From Desulfatirhabdium sp964549995 (GTDB lineage Bacteria > Desulfobacterota > Desulfobacteria > Desulfobacterales > Desulfatirhabdiaceae), in NCBI GenBank assembly GCA_964549995.1, contig CAZJXF010000003.1, positions 1-56,431 of the forward strand: a DNA stretch of 56,431 bases. The letters are read 5' to 3'. Both the position numbers and the translations under genes were made by a program. The notes beneath the pieces are model-generated. The model searched no databases. It was given only the letters and a program-made list of their open reading frames with translations, and had not been told where the DNA came from. This document shows, piece after piece, positions 43,194 through 51,529 of the stretch; the stretch's first letter is position 1; every line of letters begins with the position of its first letter.

Positions 43194-43934
43194 GAATGTT
43201 TGTTGGAAAATTGTTGATTGTGAGCGGGGAAATCCGCTTCTACCAGGCGATGTCGATTGTTCTGCGGGATCGACTGAGGGGAAAACCCTTTTAATGGGCC
43301 TGCATCAGCAGAAGGATTTCACGATGAAACCGTATTTTCGGCTGTCAGGATATCAGATCGATATGAAATTGTCAAATGAATCCATAGGATTGGTATCCCG
43401 CCTACGATGCCGCTGTGCAAACCGGAGGATGTGATTGAGGTCTTCTCGGCTGGAGCCATTCTGTGTGGATCATTCCCGTCGAGACATCCGTCCGAGTTTT
43501 CTTCATTGGTGATGGTCTCGCAACATGCCTGGAAGTCTCATCGAAGCCGTTTGGCAGGGGAAACGCCTTGATGTATCCGGGATATCATTGTCGATATGGG
43601 GCGACATCAAATTATGATAGAATACAAAAATGTAATATCAATAATATCATAATACATATTTGTATTCTTCTTTACCCCCGTTTTCGCCCATTCACAGCCT
43701 TACAGGAGCCATCCTGCATGATGGGCCCGGTTGTCCCTCAGTGCTCTTCCGCATCTCTCCCTTCGAAACGTTGGCCAAAAAAGCAATAAAAGCAGCATGT
43801 TATAGCTTTGGCAAGCGTTTTGCTTTAACCTTTCTCAACAAAGGCGCCTGTCGGAGTCTTCGATCGGTCTTCCGGTTGAGGTCAGCAGGTATCGTTGTTC
43901 ACCATTTCCATTTCTAAGAAAGGAGTACCGTAAC
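43194..43934. other. long intergenic region upstream of amt
   Basis: About 740 bp without a supported gene. Has a MITE-end-like GATGGTCTCGCAACATGCC near 43512, a very AT-rich block at 43610-43670 and the sigma54-type promoter at 43809. Activator sites for NtrC were not recognised. Confidence 0.5.
43809..43824 (+). promoter_or_regulatory. sigma54-type promoter of the amt operon
   Basis: TGGCAAGCGTTTTGCT matches TGGCAC-N5-TTGCW except for one base, with GG and GC separated by exactly 10 bp. It lies 111 bp before the amt start. Nitrogen control by RpoN and an NtrC-type activator is expected for amt-PII operons. Confidence 0.75.
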
Positions 43935-45347
43935 ATGTACCGATGGATCGTCCTCCCATGTCTTCTGGTTGCCCTGCTGATGGGCACCGCACTACCCGTT
44001 CTCGCAGATGAACCGGCTTCCATGGTATCGAGTGCGCAGGAGGCTTCAGCGCCCGACTTGTCCGGTGCTGCAACACTTGCCAAGGATCCCACCATTGCCA
44101 TTACCTTCGTCTGGGTGCTGATATGTGGGTTTCTGGTGATGTTCATGCAGGCCGGTTTTGCAATGGTGGAAGCCGGGTTTTGCCGGGCCAAGAACGCCAC
44201 CAACCTTATGGCGAAGAATCTGATGGATTTTGTCATCGGGTCCCTCGTGTTCTTTGTCATCGGTTACACCATTCTGAAGGGAAACGATGTCGGTGGTCTC
44301 TTCGGTGTCGGTCCACTGATGCTTTCAGGAAGTCAGTATGATGTGAACAAGTATCTGGATTTCTTCTGGCAACTCGTCTTCTGTGCTACTGCAGCCACGA
44401 TCGTATCCGGTGCCGTAGCCGAACGGCTGAAATTTTCCGCTTATCTGGTCTACAGCTTGTTCATCAGTCTGATCGTGTATCCTGTTTATGGCCATTGGGT
44501 ATGGGGCGGCGGGTGGTTGTCCAAGCTGCCTTTCGGGATGGGACATCTGGACTTTGCCGGCTCCGGTGTGGTTCATACGATCGGCGGAATGTTCGGATTG
44601 GCGGGGGCCATCGTGTTGGGACCCCGTTTCGGGAAATTTTCCAAAGACGGCAAGTCCAACGCCATTCCGGGGCACAGTATCACCCTGGCGGCTCTGGGCA
44701 CCTTCATTCTCTGGTTCGGATGGTTTGGGTTCAATCCCGGTTCCACCTTCAACGCAGGACATCTTCGAATCGCCGTCATTGCCGTTAATACGAACATGGC
44801 TGCTGCTGCAGGCGGACTGATGGCCCTTCTGCTGGTGTACTTCAAGACGAAACGCTGGGATGTGGGGATGGCGTTCAACGGTGTTCTGGCCGGTCTTGTA
44901 GCAGTTACGGCTCCCTGCGCCTGGATCGAAGCCTGGGCGGCTGTCGTGATCGGTCTCATAGCCGGTGCACTGGTGGTCGGGAGCGTCTATGCCATTGAAA
45001 ACATGGGGATCGATGATCCTGTAGGCGCGGTTTCGGTTCACGGGGTCAACGGGATCTGGGGATTGATCAGCGTCGGTCTCTTTGCTGACGGAACTTATGG
45101 GAATTACGCCATGGAAGCCCCTTTTGCCACAGGGCTCTTGTACGGAGGTGGTTTCGGTCAGCTGGCATCTCAGGTGATTGGGGCTGCGGTTGCAGCCGGA
45201 TGGGCCTTTGGCACAGGATACATCCTATTCAAAATCATGGACAAAGTAATGGGGATTCGCGTGCATCCCAGTGAGGAGTTAAAGGGACTCGACGTATTCG
45301 AACACGGCGGATCTGCATATCCGGAATTCTTCATGACCAACTCATAA
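43935..45347 (+). CDS. amt: ammonium transporter
   Basis: 470 residues with a cleavable signal peptide (1-24, ending VLADE) and eleven membrane helices. The conserved pore residues are visible: AGFAMVEAGFCRAKN, the twin histidines in DFAGSGVVHTIGG and VSVHGVNGIWG, and WFGWFGFNPGS. It brings ammonium across the cytoplasmic membrane under nitrogen limitation and is closed by its PII partner, encoded 25 bp downstream. ATG 43935 follows AAGGAG with 10 nt spacing. Confidence 0.97.
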   Translation: MYRWIVLPCLLVALLMGTALPVLADEPASMVSSAQEASAPDLSGAATLAKDPTIAITFVWVLICGFLVMFMQAGFAMVEAGFCRAKNATNLMAKNLMDFVIGSLVFFVIGYTILKGNDVGGLFGVGPLMLSGSQYDVNKYLDFFWQLVFCATAATIVSGAVAERLKFSAYLVYSLFISLIVYPVYGHWVWGGGWLSKLPFGMGHLDFAGSGVVHTIGGMFGLAGAIVLGPRFGKFSKDGKSNAIPGHSITLAALGTFILWFGWFGFNPGSTFNAGHLRIAVIAVNTNMAAAAGGLMALLLVYFKTKRWDVGMAFNGVLAGLVAVTAPCAWIEAWAAVVIGLIAGALVVGSVYAIENMGIDDPVGAVSVHGVNGIWGLISVGLFADGTYGNYAMEAPFATGLLYGGGFGQLASQVIGAAVAAGWAFGTGYILFKIMDKVMGIRVHPSEELKGLDVFEHGGSAYPEFFMTNS

Positions 45348-45372
45348 TAAGCCTACTGAGGAGATCACTACC

Positions 45373-45711
45373 ATGCAACAGGTTACAGCCATCATACGAC
45401 CCGAAAAATTGGACGACGTTCGCAGCGCTTTGAACAATCAGGGGTACCCGGGGATCAGCATTACCCGGATTGAAGGTCACGGCAAACAAAAAGGGCTTAC
45501 TCAGCAATTTCGAGGAGGGACTTATATCATTGATCTGATACCCAAAATCAAGATCGACATCGTCGTGAAGGACGAGGATGTTTCAGGATTGGTGAAGGCT
45601 ATCCTGCAAGCGGCTAAAACAGGAGCGACAGGAGACGGGAAAATTTTCGTTTCCCCGATAAGCCAAGTGTTTCGGATTCGAACGGGGGAGCAGAACGAAT
45701 CGGCTCTGTGA
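45373..45711 (+). CDS. glnK: PII signal protein, GlnK type
   Basis: 112 residues. N-terminus QQVTAIIRPEKLDDVRSALN, T-loop with GHGKQKGLTQQFRGGTYIID, then LIPKIKIDIVV, and C-terminal GATGDGKIFVSPISQVFRIRTGE, which is the ATP/2-oxoglutarate-binding region. The Tyr of the T-loop (GGTYII) corresponds to the uridylylated Tyr51. Position after amt makes it the GlnK that blocks the transporter when ammonium is plentiful. ATG follows GAGGAGATCACTACC. Confidence 0.95.
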   Translation: MQQVTAIIRPEKLDDVRSALNNQGYPGISITRIEGHGKQKGLTQQFRGGTYIIDLIPKIKIDIVVKDEDVSGLVKAILQAAKTGATGDGKIFVSPISQVFRIRTGEQNESAL

Positions 45712-45765
45712 GCCACCTCTGGATCCACGCACGAATAACCCTATCCGATCAAAAAGGAAAAACAG

Positions 45766-47109
45766 ATGAAGAGAATTCTACTTTTGCTTTGCCTGTTCTT
45801 GATTGTCGCAGTCGTCATGCCGGCGCAAGCCCTCGAAAAACAATTCGGCGGATACTGGAGAACCCGTGCGTTCACGGATAAGAATTTCACTGGAGAAGAC
45901 GAGTCAAAGGACCTTGATCTGGACAGGATCGATACCCGGACCCGGTTGTTCTACACGGCCAAATTCAGTGACAATCTCAAGTTCGTCAACAAGTTCGAAA
46001 TGAACGCCGTGTGGGGCGGGGCCGGCACCTACGGTCAGCTGGGGGCGGACGGCGCCAATGTCGTCGTCAAACACTCGTACGTCAACTTCAAGCTGAGTGA
46101 CCACGACTTTCGGGTCGGCATTCAGGACTATACCGTAGCGCGCGGCTATCTCTTCGACGATGACGCCGCAGGCTTCAAGGCCATTTTCAAGGCTACAGAC
46201 AATATCTATCTGCCGATCCTGTATATCAAAGGGTATGAAGGCGGAGCCGGAAAGATCAACGGCAAGTCGGCGGATGACTACGATGTCAATGCCTGGATGT
46301 TCTATCCGACGGTTTATCTGAACAAGGAAACCACCCTGAAGCCCCATTTCACCTACTGGCAGACGGATGACTTCACCCGGGCAGCCGCTCAGGGAGCTCT
46401 CTTGTCCGTGAAAGTTCCGGGTGCGACCAAGCTCGATCTGTATACGGCCGGTCTTGAATTCGACACGAAATTCGATGCCTTCACCATCGGTGCGACCGGT
46501 ATTTTCGAATTTGGAAGCGTGGATGTTCCGGTGGCGAGCTACGGAAAAGACAGCTTGGATTTCAAAGGCTATCTCTTCGATCTGTTCGGATCGATGGAGG
46601 TCGGGCCAGCAACCCTTCGCATCAAGGGAATCTATGCGTCCGGAAACAAGGAGGACAGCTATGCGAACGGTGAATACAAGGCCTTTTACAATCCGGGCGG
46701 CAGTGGAACGGGTGCATCCTATTATTGGGCTGAAATCATGGGATATGGAATCTTCGATGCGCTCGGTGTAGCGACGGCGGACGATCCGACAGGCGAATTC
46801 TCCGACAAGATTTCCAACCGGATGATCGGCAACATCGGTGCGACCTTCAAGGTGCTGCCAAATTTGGAAGTGGCTGCGGATTTGTGGTACGCCAAAACGG
46901 CCGAAGATGTCTTATTGGCGAACGGTCAATACGGCGACAAGCTCGGCACGGAGTTGGACCTTGTCGTCACCTATGCCATCACCGAAGAATTGAAGTTGGA
47001 TCTGGTGGGCGCCTATCTGTGGGCGGATGATGTCATCAACAAGGCCATTTACACGACCAATTCCGCCAATCCCTATGAATTCGGTGCCCAGCTTTCCCTC
47101 GAATTCTGA
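45766..47109 (+). CDS. outer-membrane beta-barrel (porin-like) protein
   Basis: 447 residues. Signal peptide 1-23 (ending PAQALE), then alternating amphipathic strands with many aromatic residues, e.g. FGGYWRTRAFTDKNF, NLKFVNKFEMNAVWGG, and a C-terminal Phe (LSLEF) that suits BAM recognition. Substrate unknown. It is 54 bp downstream of the PII gene with no terminator between, and a strong terminator follows, so it probably belongs to the nitrogen-controlled operon and may admit ammonium or nitrogen compounds (inference). Confidence 0.82.
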   Translation: MKRILLLLCLFLIVAVVMPAQALEKQFGGYWRTRAFTDKNFTGEDESKDLDLDRIDTRTRLFYTAKFSDNLKFVNKFEMNAVWGGAGTYGQLGADGANVVVKHSYVNFKLSDHDFRVGIQDYTVARGYLFDDDAAGFKAIFKATDNIYLPILYIKGYEGGAGKINGKSADDYDVNAWMFYPTVYLNKETTLKPHFTYWQTDDFTRAAAQGALLSVKVPGATKLDLYTAGLEFDTKFDAFTIGATGIFEFGSVDVPVASYGKDSLDFKGYLFDLFGSMEVGPATLRIKGIYASGNKEDSYANGEYKAFYNPGGSGTGASYYWAEIMGYGIFDALGVATADDPTGEFSDKISNRMIGNIGATFKVLPNLEVAADLWYAKTAEDVLLANGQYGDKLGTELDLVVTYAITEELKLDLVGAYLWADDVINKAIYTTNSANPYEFGAQLSLEF

Positions 47110-47153
47110 TAGGTGCCCGTTCAATACAGATGTGAGAGAAGCGTTATGAAAGG

Positions 47154-47188
47154 AAAGGCCGGAGCGGTAAGCTCCGGCCTTTCTTTTT
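47154..47188 (+). terminator. strong rho-independent terminator of amt-glnK-porin
   Basis: 11-bp perfect stem AAAGGCCGGAG / CTCCGGCCTTT with a 7-nt loop, followed by CTTTTT. Confidence 0.92.
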
Positions 47189-47198
47189 GGGGAGGGGT

Positions 47199-47510
47199 TG
47201 ATGGACTCGCAAAAAGTCAGATGCTTTTGGTTGACCCGCAGGAGAGCGGGTGGATTTTGCTTGCGCATCGGAAAAACTCAGCAGCCCGATCTCGTAGGAT
47301 CGGGCGGATGGCCAAGATAGAAACGAAGGTTTTCTGAAAGGCAACCTACTGTTTTTCAGCCGAAAATGGATGAAGCGCGTCCGCCCGATCCAACGATCTC
47401 CGGCTGCTTCAAACACGTTTCCGCTGCTTCGCAAAACACCACCCGCCCTCCTGCTGGAAGCCCGGCATTGGAAGGAAATCGGGAGGGGGAGACTTTTTGC
47501 GAGACCATCA
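47199..47510. mobile_element. MITE-like element, copy C
   Basis: 312 bp, bounded by TGATGGACTCGCAAAAAGTC and GACTTTTTGCGAGACCATCA. The best-preserved copy: both ends and both arms are intact. It lies 11 bp after the terminator. Confidence 0.87.
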
Positions 47511-47730
47511 TTGTTTAAAAACATACGATTTCAATTAGATGCTGTCTTGTTGAGTGATAGACAACATGACCAGCCCTTATGAGATCGGTCTGCGTTTTTA
47601 CCGACACTAATCTCATGGCTCCGAGCATCAAGCTGGCTTGGGGTCGGTTTTGCACTTGCAGTAGATTTTAAAAACCGTTATGTGAAAGCAATATACTTGA
47701 CACCAACCTTTACCAACAGGAGGCCCCATC
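47511..47730. other. spacer after copy C
   Basis: AT-rich, no gene seen; probably contains the promoter of the zinc-ribbon gene (CTTGACACC near 47697 is close to the start codon and may be coincidental). Confidence 0.35.
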
Positions 47731-47940
47731 ATGTCCCTAAAACGCTATTCGATCAAGGCGGTTTGCCCGAAGTGCGGTTGCACCCAGCTGACTGTAATGA
47801 CCCCTGAAGAAATAAAGGCCAAATACGGAAATGTCCCGAACATCGATCTGGAATGCGGTGAATGCATGCTGAAGTATTCCAAGCCGATGAAGGAAGCTTG
47901 CCCGGAATGGGATAAGGAATGCCATCTTCATGAAGGATGA
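47731..47940 (+). CDS. small zinc-ribbon protein
   Basis: 69 residues with two CxxC-type knuckles, CPKCGC (residues 12-17) and CGECM (about 42-46), plus two further cysteines near the end (ACPEWDKEC). It probably binds zinc or an iron centre. Family not recognised. ATG follows AGGAGGCCCCATC, an excellent ribosome site, which supports expression. Confidence 0.75.
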   Translation: MSLKRYSIKAVCPKCGCTQLTVMTPEEIKAKYGNVPNIDLECGECMLKYSKPMKEACPEWDKECHLHEG

Positions 47941-47973
47941 TGAGTCGGACAGGCTCTTTCAGCATCCGGTAAA

Positions 47974-48065
47974 GTCGACGGCTTCGCAAAACACCACCCG
48001 CTCTCCTGCTGGAAGCTTGGTATTGGAGGAAAATCGGGATGTGGAGCCATTTTGCGAGGCCATCA
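47974..48065. repeat. single arm of the MITE-like element (copy E)
   Basis: CTTCGCAAAACACCACCCGC to GAGGCCATCA equals the right-hand arm of copy C with about 85-90% identity by eye; the left arm is absent. Confidence 0.7.
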
Positions 48066-48334
48066 TGCATGCCCCATGAAGGGTGAAAGGTGGTTGCGAG
48101 CAAGGAACATGCCGCCGGACGACCCTCCGTCGAGAAAAATCCTGTCGTTATTTCGGGCCAATGCAGGAACCCAAAGCATTGGCCTACGCATGACCTTGCA
48201 GCGTTACCCCTTTGGGTCGCCCTTTCAGGCTTTCACACGTTGGCACTTTTTTCACTTGAGAACTACGCATCTCACATGGTTACGACAACCGTTGTGCTGA
48301 ACCACCGATATCCCATTCCAATTGTGGAGTTTCC
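48066..48334. other. spacer upstream of the PocR gene
   Basis: No gene seen. The PocR-Hdr operon promoter should lie here; not recognised. Confidence 0.35.
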
Positions 48335-48880
48335 ATGCAGTTGACCGATATTTGTTCCTTAAACCAATGGGTCGCGTTTGAAAAGCGTATCCACGATCGT
48401 TTTGGCATCGACATCAACGTATTCAACCCCGAAGGCATTCGCATCACCGATCACAAGGCCTGGGTCAACCGCCTCTGTCCAGCCATCAAGGCGACGGACA
48501 AAGGCCAGGCGTTCATCTGCGCCGTCGCACACATGAACATTTCCGGAGAAGCCCGCAGAACGCGGCAGTCCGTCATCGAGGAATGCGATGCCGGCTTGAT
48601 CAAACTGGTGGTTCCCATCTTTTTCCAGGATGAATACCTCGGTGCGGTGGGGGCCTGCGGGCTGCGGTTTGAAGACGGCGAGGTCGATCCATTTCTGGTC
48701 CATCAAATCGCCGGTATCCCGGAAGAAACGGTGGAGGAACTGGCAAGCGACATCGGTGTGATGCCTCGGCAGAAGGCCACCGAACTGGCCCAAACGATCG
48801 AATCCGAAATTCAGGCACTCATCGATGGATGTGTTTCCCCATCGGGACAGACGACGACATCAGGAGAACAACCATCATGA
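48335..48880 (+). CDS. PocR-type sensory domain protein
   Basis: 181 residues consisting of one PocR domain (DICSLNQWVAFEKRIHDRFG, LCPAIKATDKGQAFICAVAH, VIEECDAGLIKLVVPIFFQD, GAVGACGL), a PAS-like fold that binds small hydrocarbon-type ligands or redox centres. No output domain follows, so it is probably a stand-alone sensor or cofactor-binding subunit. Cysteines CPAI, CAVAH and ECDAG are conserved in the family. It overlaps the HdrA-like start by 4 bp (ATGA), which ties it to that enzyme complex. Confidence 0.85.
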   Translation: MQLTDICSLNQWVAFEKRIHDRFGIDINVFNPEGIRITDHKAWVNRLCPAIKATDKGQAFICAVAHMNISGEARRTRQSVIEECDAGLIKLVVPIFFQDEYLGAVGACGLRFEDGEVDPFLVHQIAGIPEETVEELASDIGVMPRQKATELAQTIESEIQALIDGCVSPSGQTTTSGEQPS

Positions 48881-49902
48881 CCACATCTCAGCATACGGTG
48901 CTCGTTGTCGGCGGAGGTCCGGCCGGATTGAGCGCCGCTCTCACCCTCGATGAGCCGGGAATCCGGGTCGTCGTTGTCGACAAGAACGATCGACCGGGCG
49001 GTCATGCCGCCGATTTTACCTGCAAGGCCTCGCCCGAATGCGTCCGATGCGGTGCCTGCATGGTGACCGATCGAGCGGATCGATTCCGAAAGCGCTCCAC
49101 CCTCTCTTGGATGGCTCCAGCCACCGTCGCCGCCTGCCGGCAGAACGGCAGGTTTCAGGTCGACATTCGAAAGGCGGACGGCGATATGAACCTCCAGGTC
49201 GATGCCGTTGTTCTGGCGACCGGTTTTACCCCCTTCGATCCATCCGAAAAGCCCTACGGATATCAAAAGGGCTCCGCCGGAAACGTCATCACCCATCTTG
49301 AACTGGAAGCCATGCTGCACGGGAAAGGAACGGTTCGCAGACCCTCGGACGGTGCCATTCCCGAAACGATCGCCTTCATCCAGTGTGTGGGGAGCCGCGA
49401 TCTCGTATTGGGGCGTCCCTGGTGCTCCTGCGTGTGCTGCGGATCGGCACTTCGCATGGCAAAGCGTATCCAGCTGGAAAACCCGTCGATAACAACCACC
49501 TTTTTTTACATCGATGTGCAGACGTTCAGTCGGAATTTCGATGCCGTGTATGCCGATTTCAAGACCAAGATCCGAATGATCCGGGCCATCCCGGGAGATG
49601 TGGTCCGAACGTCCGACGATCGGTTGCGAGTCGGCTATTTCGATCCTGTGGAGCGACGATATACCGAGGAATGCTTCGATATGACGGTGCTTTCGGTCGG
49701 GATGGGGCCCAACCCCGATACACCTGAGCTTGCCCGCATCTTTGGAGTGACCCTCGATCGTTTCGGATTTCTGGGAAAGGCGCCGGATGGGGTTTTTGTC
49801 GCCGGAAGTGCCGTCCAGCCGATGGGAATTGCGGACAGTATGGCCAGCGGGGCTGCTGCAGCGCAAGCGGTGCTGAAATATGTATCCGAGCGCAGCCGGT
49901 AA
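48877..49902 (+). CDS. HdrA/QmoA-like FAD protein
   Basis: 341 residues. FAD-binding VLVVGGGPAGLSAALTL at the N-terminus, VVVVDKNDRPGGHAADFTCK, then a cysteine cluster CKASPECVRCGAC that fits the iron-sulfur site of HdrA/QmoA. Later, LATGFTPFDPSEKPYGY and GVFVAGSAVQPMGIADSMASGAAAAQAV close the flavin fold. It is shorter than methanogen HdrA, with no separate ferredoxin domain. It is expected to be the flavin subunit of a soluble heterodisulfide-reductase-like complex. ATG 48877 is chosen over an upstream ATG at 48829 because it follows AGGAGAACAACC. Confidence 0.85.
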   Translation: MTTSQHTVLVVGGGPAGLSAALTLDEPGIRVVVVDKNDRPGGHAADFTCKASPECVRCGACMVTDRADRFRKRSTLSWMAPATVAACRQNGRFQVDIRKADGDMNLQVDAVVLATGFTPFDPSEKPYGYQKGSAGNVITHLELEAMLHGKGTVRRPSDGAIPETIAFIQCVGSRDLVLGRPWCSCVCCGSALRMAKRIQLENPSITTTFFYIDVQTFSRNFDAVYADFKTKIRMIRAIPGDVVRTSDDRLRVGYFDPVERRYTEECFDMTVLSVGMGPNPDTPELARIFGVTLDRFGFLGKAPDGVFVAGSAVQPMGIADSMASGAAAAQAVLKYVSERSR

Positions 49903-49979
49903 TCCGTTCCGTTGTCGATTGCAATATCGCGATGCCGATCGCTTATCGCTCATCATAGCCTTATTGACGAGGAAATTTC

Positions 49980-51515
49980 GTGAAACCGACGATCTGTGTG
50001 TTGGGAACCGGGTGGGCTGCCGAGCAGACGGCGGCCCGATTGACATCGGAAAACATCGAGGTGATTCGGATCGTTCCATCGACCGATCCGCCTCCGCAGA
50101 CACCGACTGAAGATGTCGGCAGCGCCGGAATAGCGGCTGCCCTCAGGCAAGTCGAAGCGGAAGAGGGGCATTTTCTTCTTTCCTGCCGGTTTCAGGGGGC
50201 CAGTGCGGTGTATGAGGCCGATGCCATTGTCGTTGCGGCGCCGGCCGACCGACAGCCCCAATGGTCGGCTTACGGCCTTCTGCCTGGGGAAGACGCGGTG
50301 TCTTTGTCCGAAGTGCTGGGGCATCCGGATCGATTACCGAACGGGAAAACAGTTGTTTTTCTGCTCGGTCTGGCGGGAGAAAGCCACCCCGTCATCACCC
50401 GCGAGGTCCTGGAAGCGGCAAAGACCTATGCAGGCCGTGGCAGGGCCTATGTGCTGACCGGTAACCTCAAGGTGGCGGGCCAGGGTCTCGAAGCCCTGGT
50501 TCAGGAATGCCGCACGGCAGGCGTCATTCCCATCAAATTTACCCAGACCCGTCCAGTTTTTCGGCGGACGGACGAGGGACTGCTCGTCGATGGAATCGAC
50601 GAGCAGATCGGTGAATCCTTCGAAATCTTGGCCGATCGAATTGTGGTGGATGAACGCTTTGAACAGAGCGGAACGCTTGCGCCCCTCGCCAAAGCGTTCC
50701 GACTCGAGACCGATGCCGAAGGCTTCCTCCAGGCCGACAACGTCCATCGGTTTCCCGTTCTGACCAACCGAAAAGGGGTGTTCGTCGTCGGTCCAAGCCG
50801 GGGGGTGTTTCAGGCGGAGCTGCTGGAAGCGGACATCGCCCATGTCGTTCTCGAAGCCCGACGCATGCTGCAGGAGCCGTCGGTTGCTACGCCCATAACG
50901 GCTTCCATCCAGCCCGGTCATTGCGTGCGATGTCTCACCTGCTATCGGGTATGTCCCTATGCGGCCATCCAACTGAAGGCCAGACCCCAAGTGCTTCCCG
51001 ATGCGTGCCAGCGCTGCGGCATCTGTGCCGCCGAATGTCCCAGCAAGGCCATTAGCCTCGCCGATGTGACGGATGCCGTTATTCTCGATCGGATCGAGGC
51101 CTTCCGGCGTGAAACGGAATCCATGGAGGCGCCTTTGCTGGTCGTCTTCGGATGCGAGCGATCGGCCAAGATGTGCCGGGATGCGGCGGCAGAACTCGGG
51201 CTTTCGCTTCCGCAACGCATGTGCTTCATCGAAGTCCCCTGTGCCGGTCGCATTTCGCTCGATTTCCTGCTGGGCGCCTTCAACCGAAACGCCCAGGGGG
51301 TTTTGGTTCTAAGCTGCCATGAAGGGAATTGTCATTCCGGTCAGGGCAACCTGCACGCCAAGCGAAGAGCGCTTTATTTACAGGAGATGCTGAAAACCAT
51401 CGGCTTGAACTCCGATCGGTTGCAGGTTCGAACCCTGGCAGCCAACATGCCGGTGGAGTTTGCGGCTGCCTGCCGTGAATTCGAAGCGACCATTCATTCC
51501 CTGATGCTGTCCTGA
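49980..51515 (+). CDS. QmoB-like fusion: flavin fold, two [4Fe-4S] sites and MvhD domain
   Basis: 511 residues. The N-terminal nucleotide-binding-like part starts ICVLGTGWAAEQTAARL (flavin fold degenerate). Two ferredoxin motifs, CVRCLTCYRVCP and CQRCGICAAECP, lie near 320-355. A C-terminal MvhD/FrhD-like domain (about 385-505) has GCERSAKMC, PCAGRIS and LSCHEGNCH. This is the order seen in QmoB and in HdrA-MvhD fusions, which accept or donate electron pairs to hydrogenase or formate dehydrogenase. GTG start, with GAGGAAATTTC upstream. It follows the HdrA-like gene by 77 bp and precedes the HdrD-like gene by 14 bp. Confidence 0.85.
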   Translation: MKPTICVLGTGWAAEQTAARLTSENIEVIRIVPSTDPPPQTPTEDVGSAGIAAALRQVEAEEGHFLLSCRFQGASAVYEADAIVVAAPADRQPQWSAYGLLPGEDAVSLSEVLGHPDRLPNGKTVVFLLGLAGESHPVITREVLEAAKTYAGRGRAYVLTGNLKVAGQGLEALVQECRTAGVIPIKFTQTRPVFRRTDEGLLVDGIDEQIGESFEILADRIVVDERFEQSGTLAPLAKAFRLETDAEGFLQADNVHRFPVLTNRKGVFVVGPSRGVFQAELLEADIAHVVLEARRMLQEPSVATPITASIQPGHCVRCLTCYRVCPYAAIQLKARPQVLPDACQRCGICAAECPSKAISLADVTDAVILDRIEAFRRETESMEAPLLVVFGCERSAKMCRDAAAELGLSLPQRMCFIEVPCAGRISLDFLLGAFNRNAQGVLVLSCHEGNCHSGQGNLHAKRRALYLQEMLKTIGLNSDRLQVRTLAANMPVEFAAACREFEATIHSLMLS

Positions 51516-51529
51516 AGGAGAAACATACC

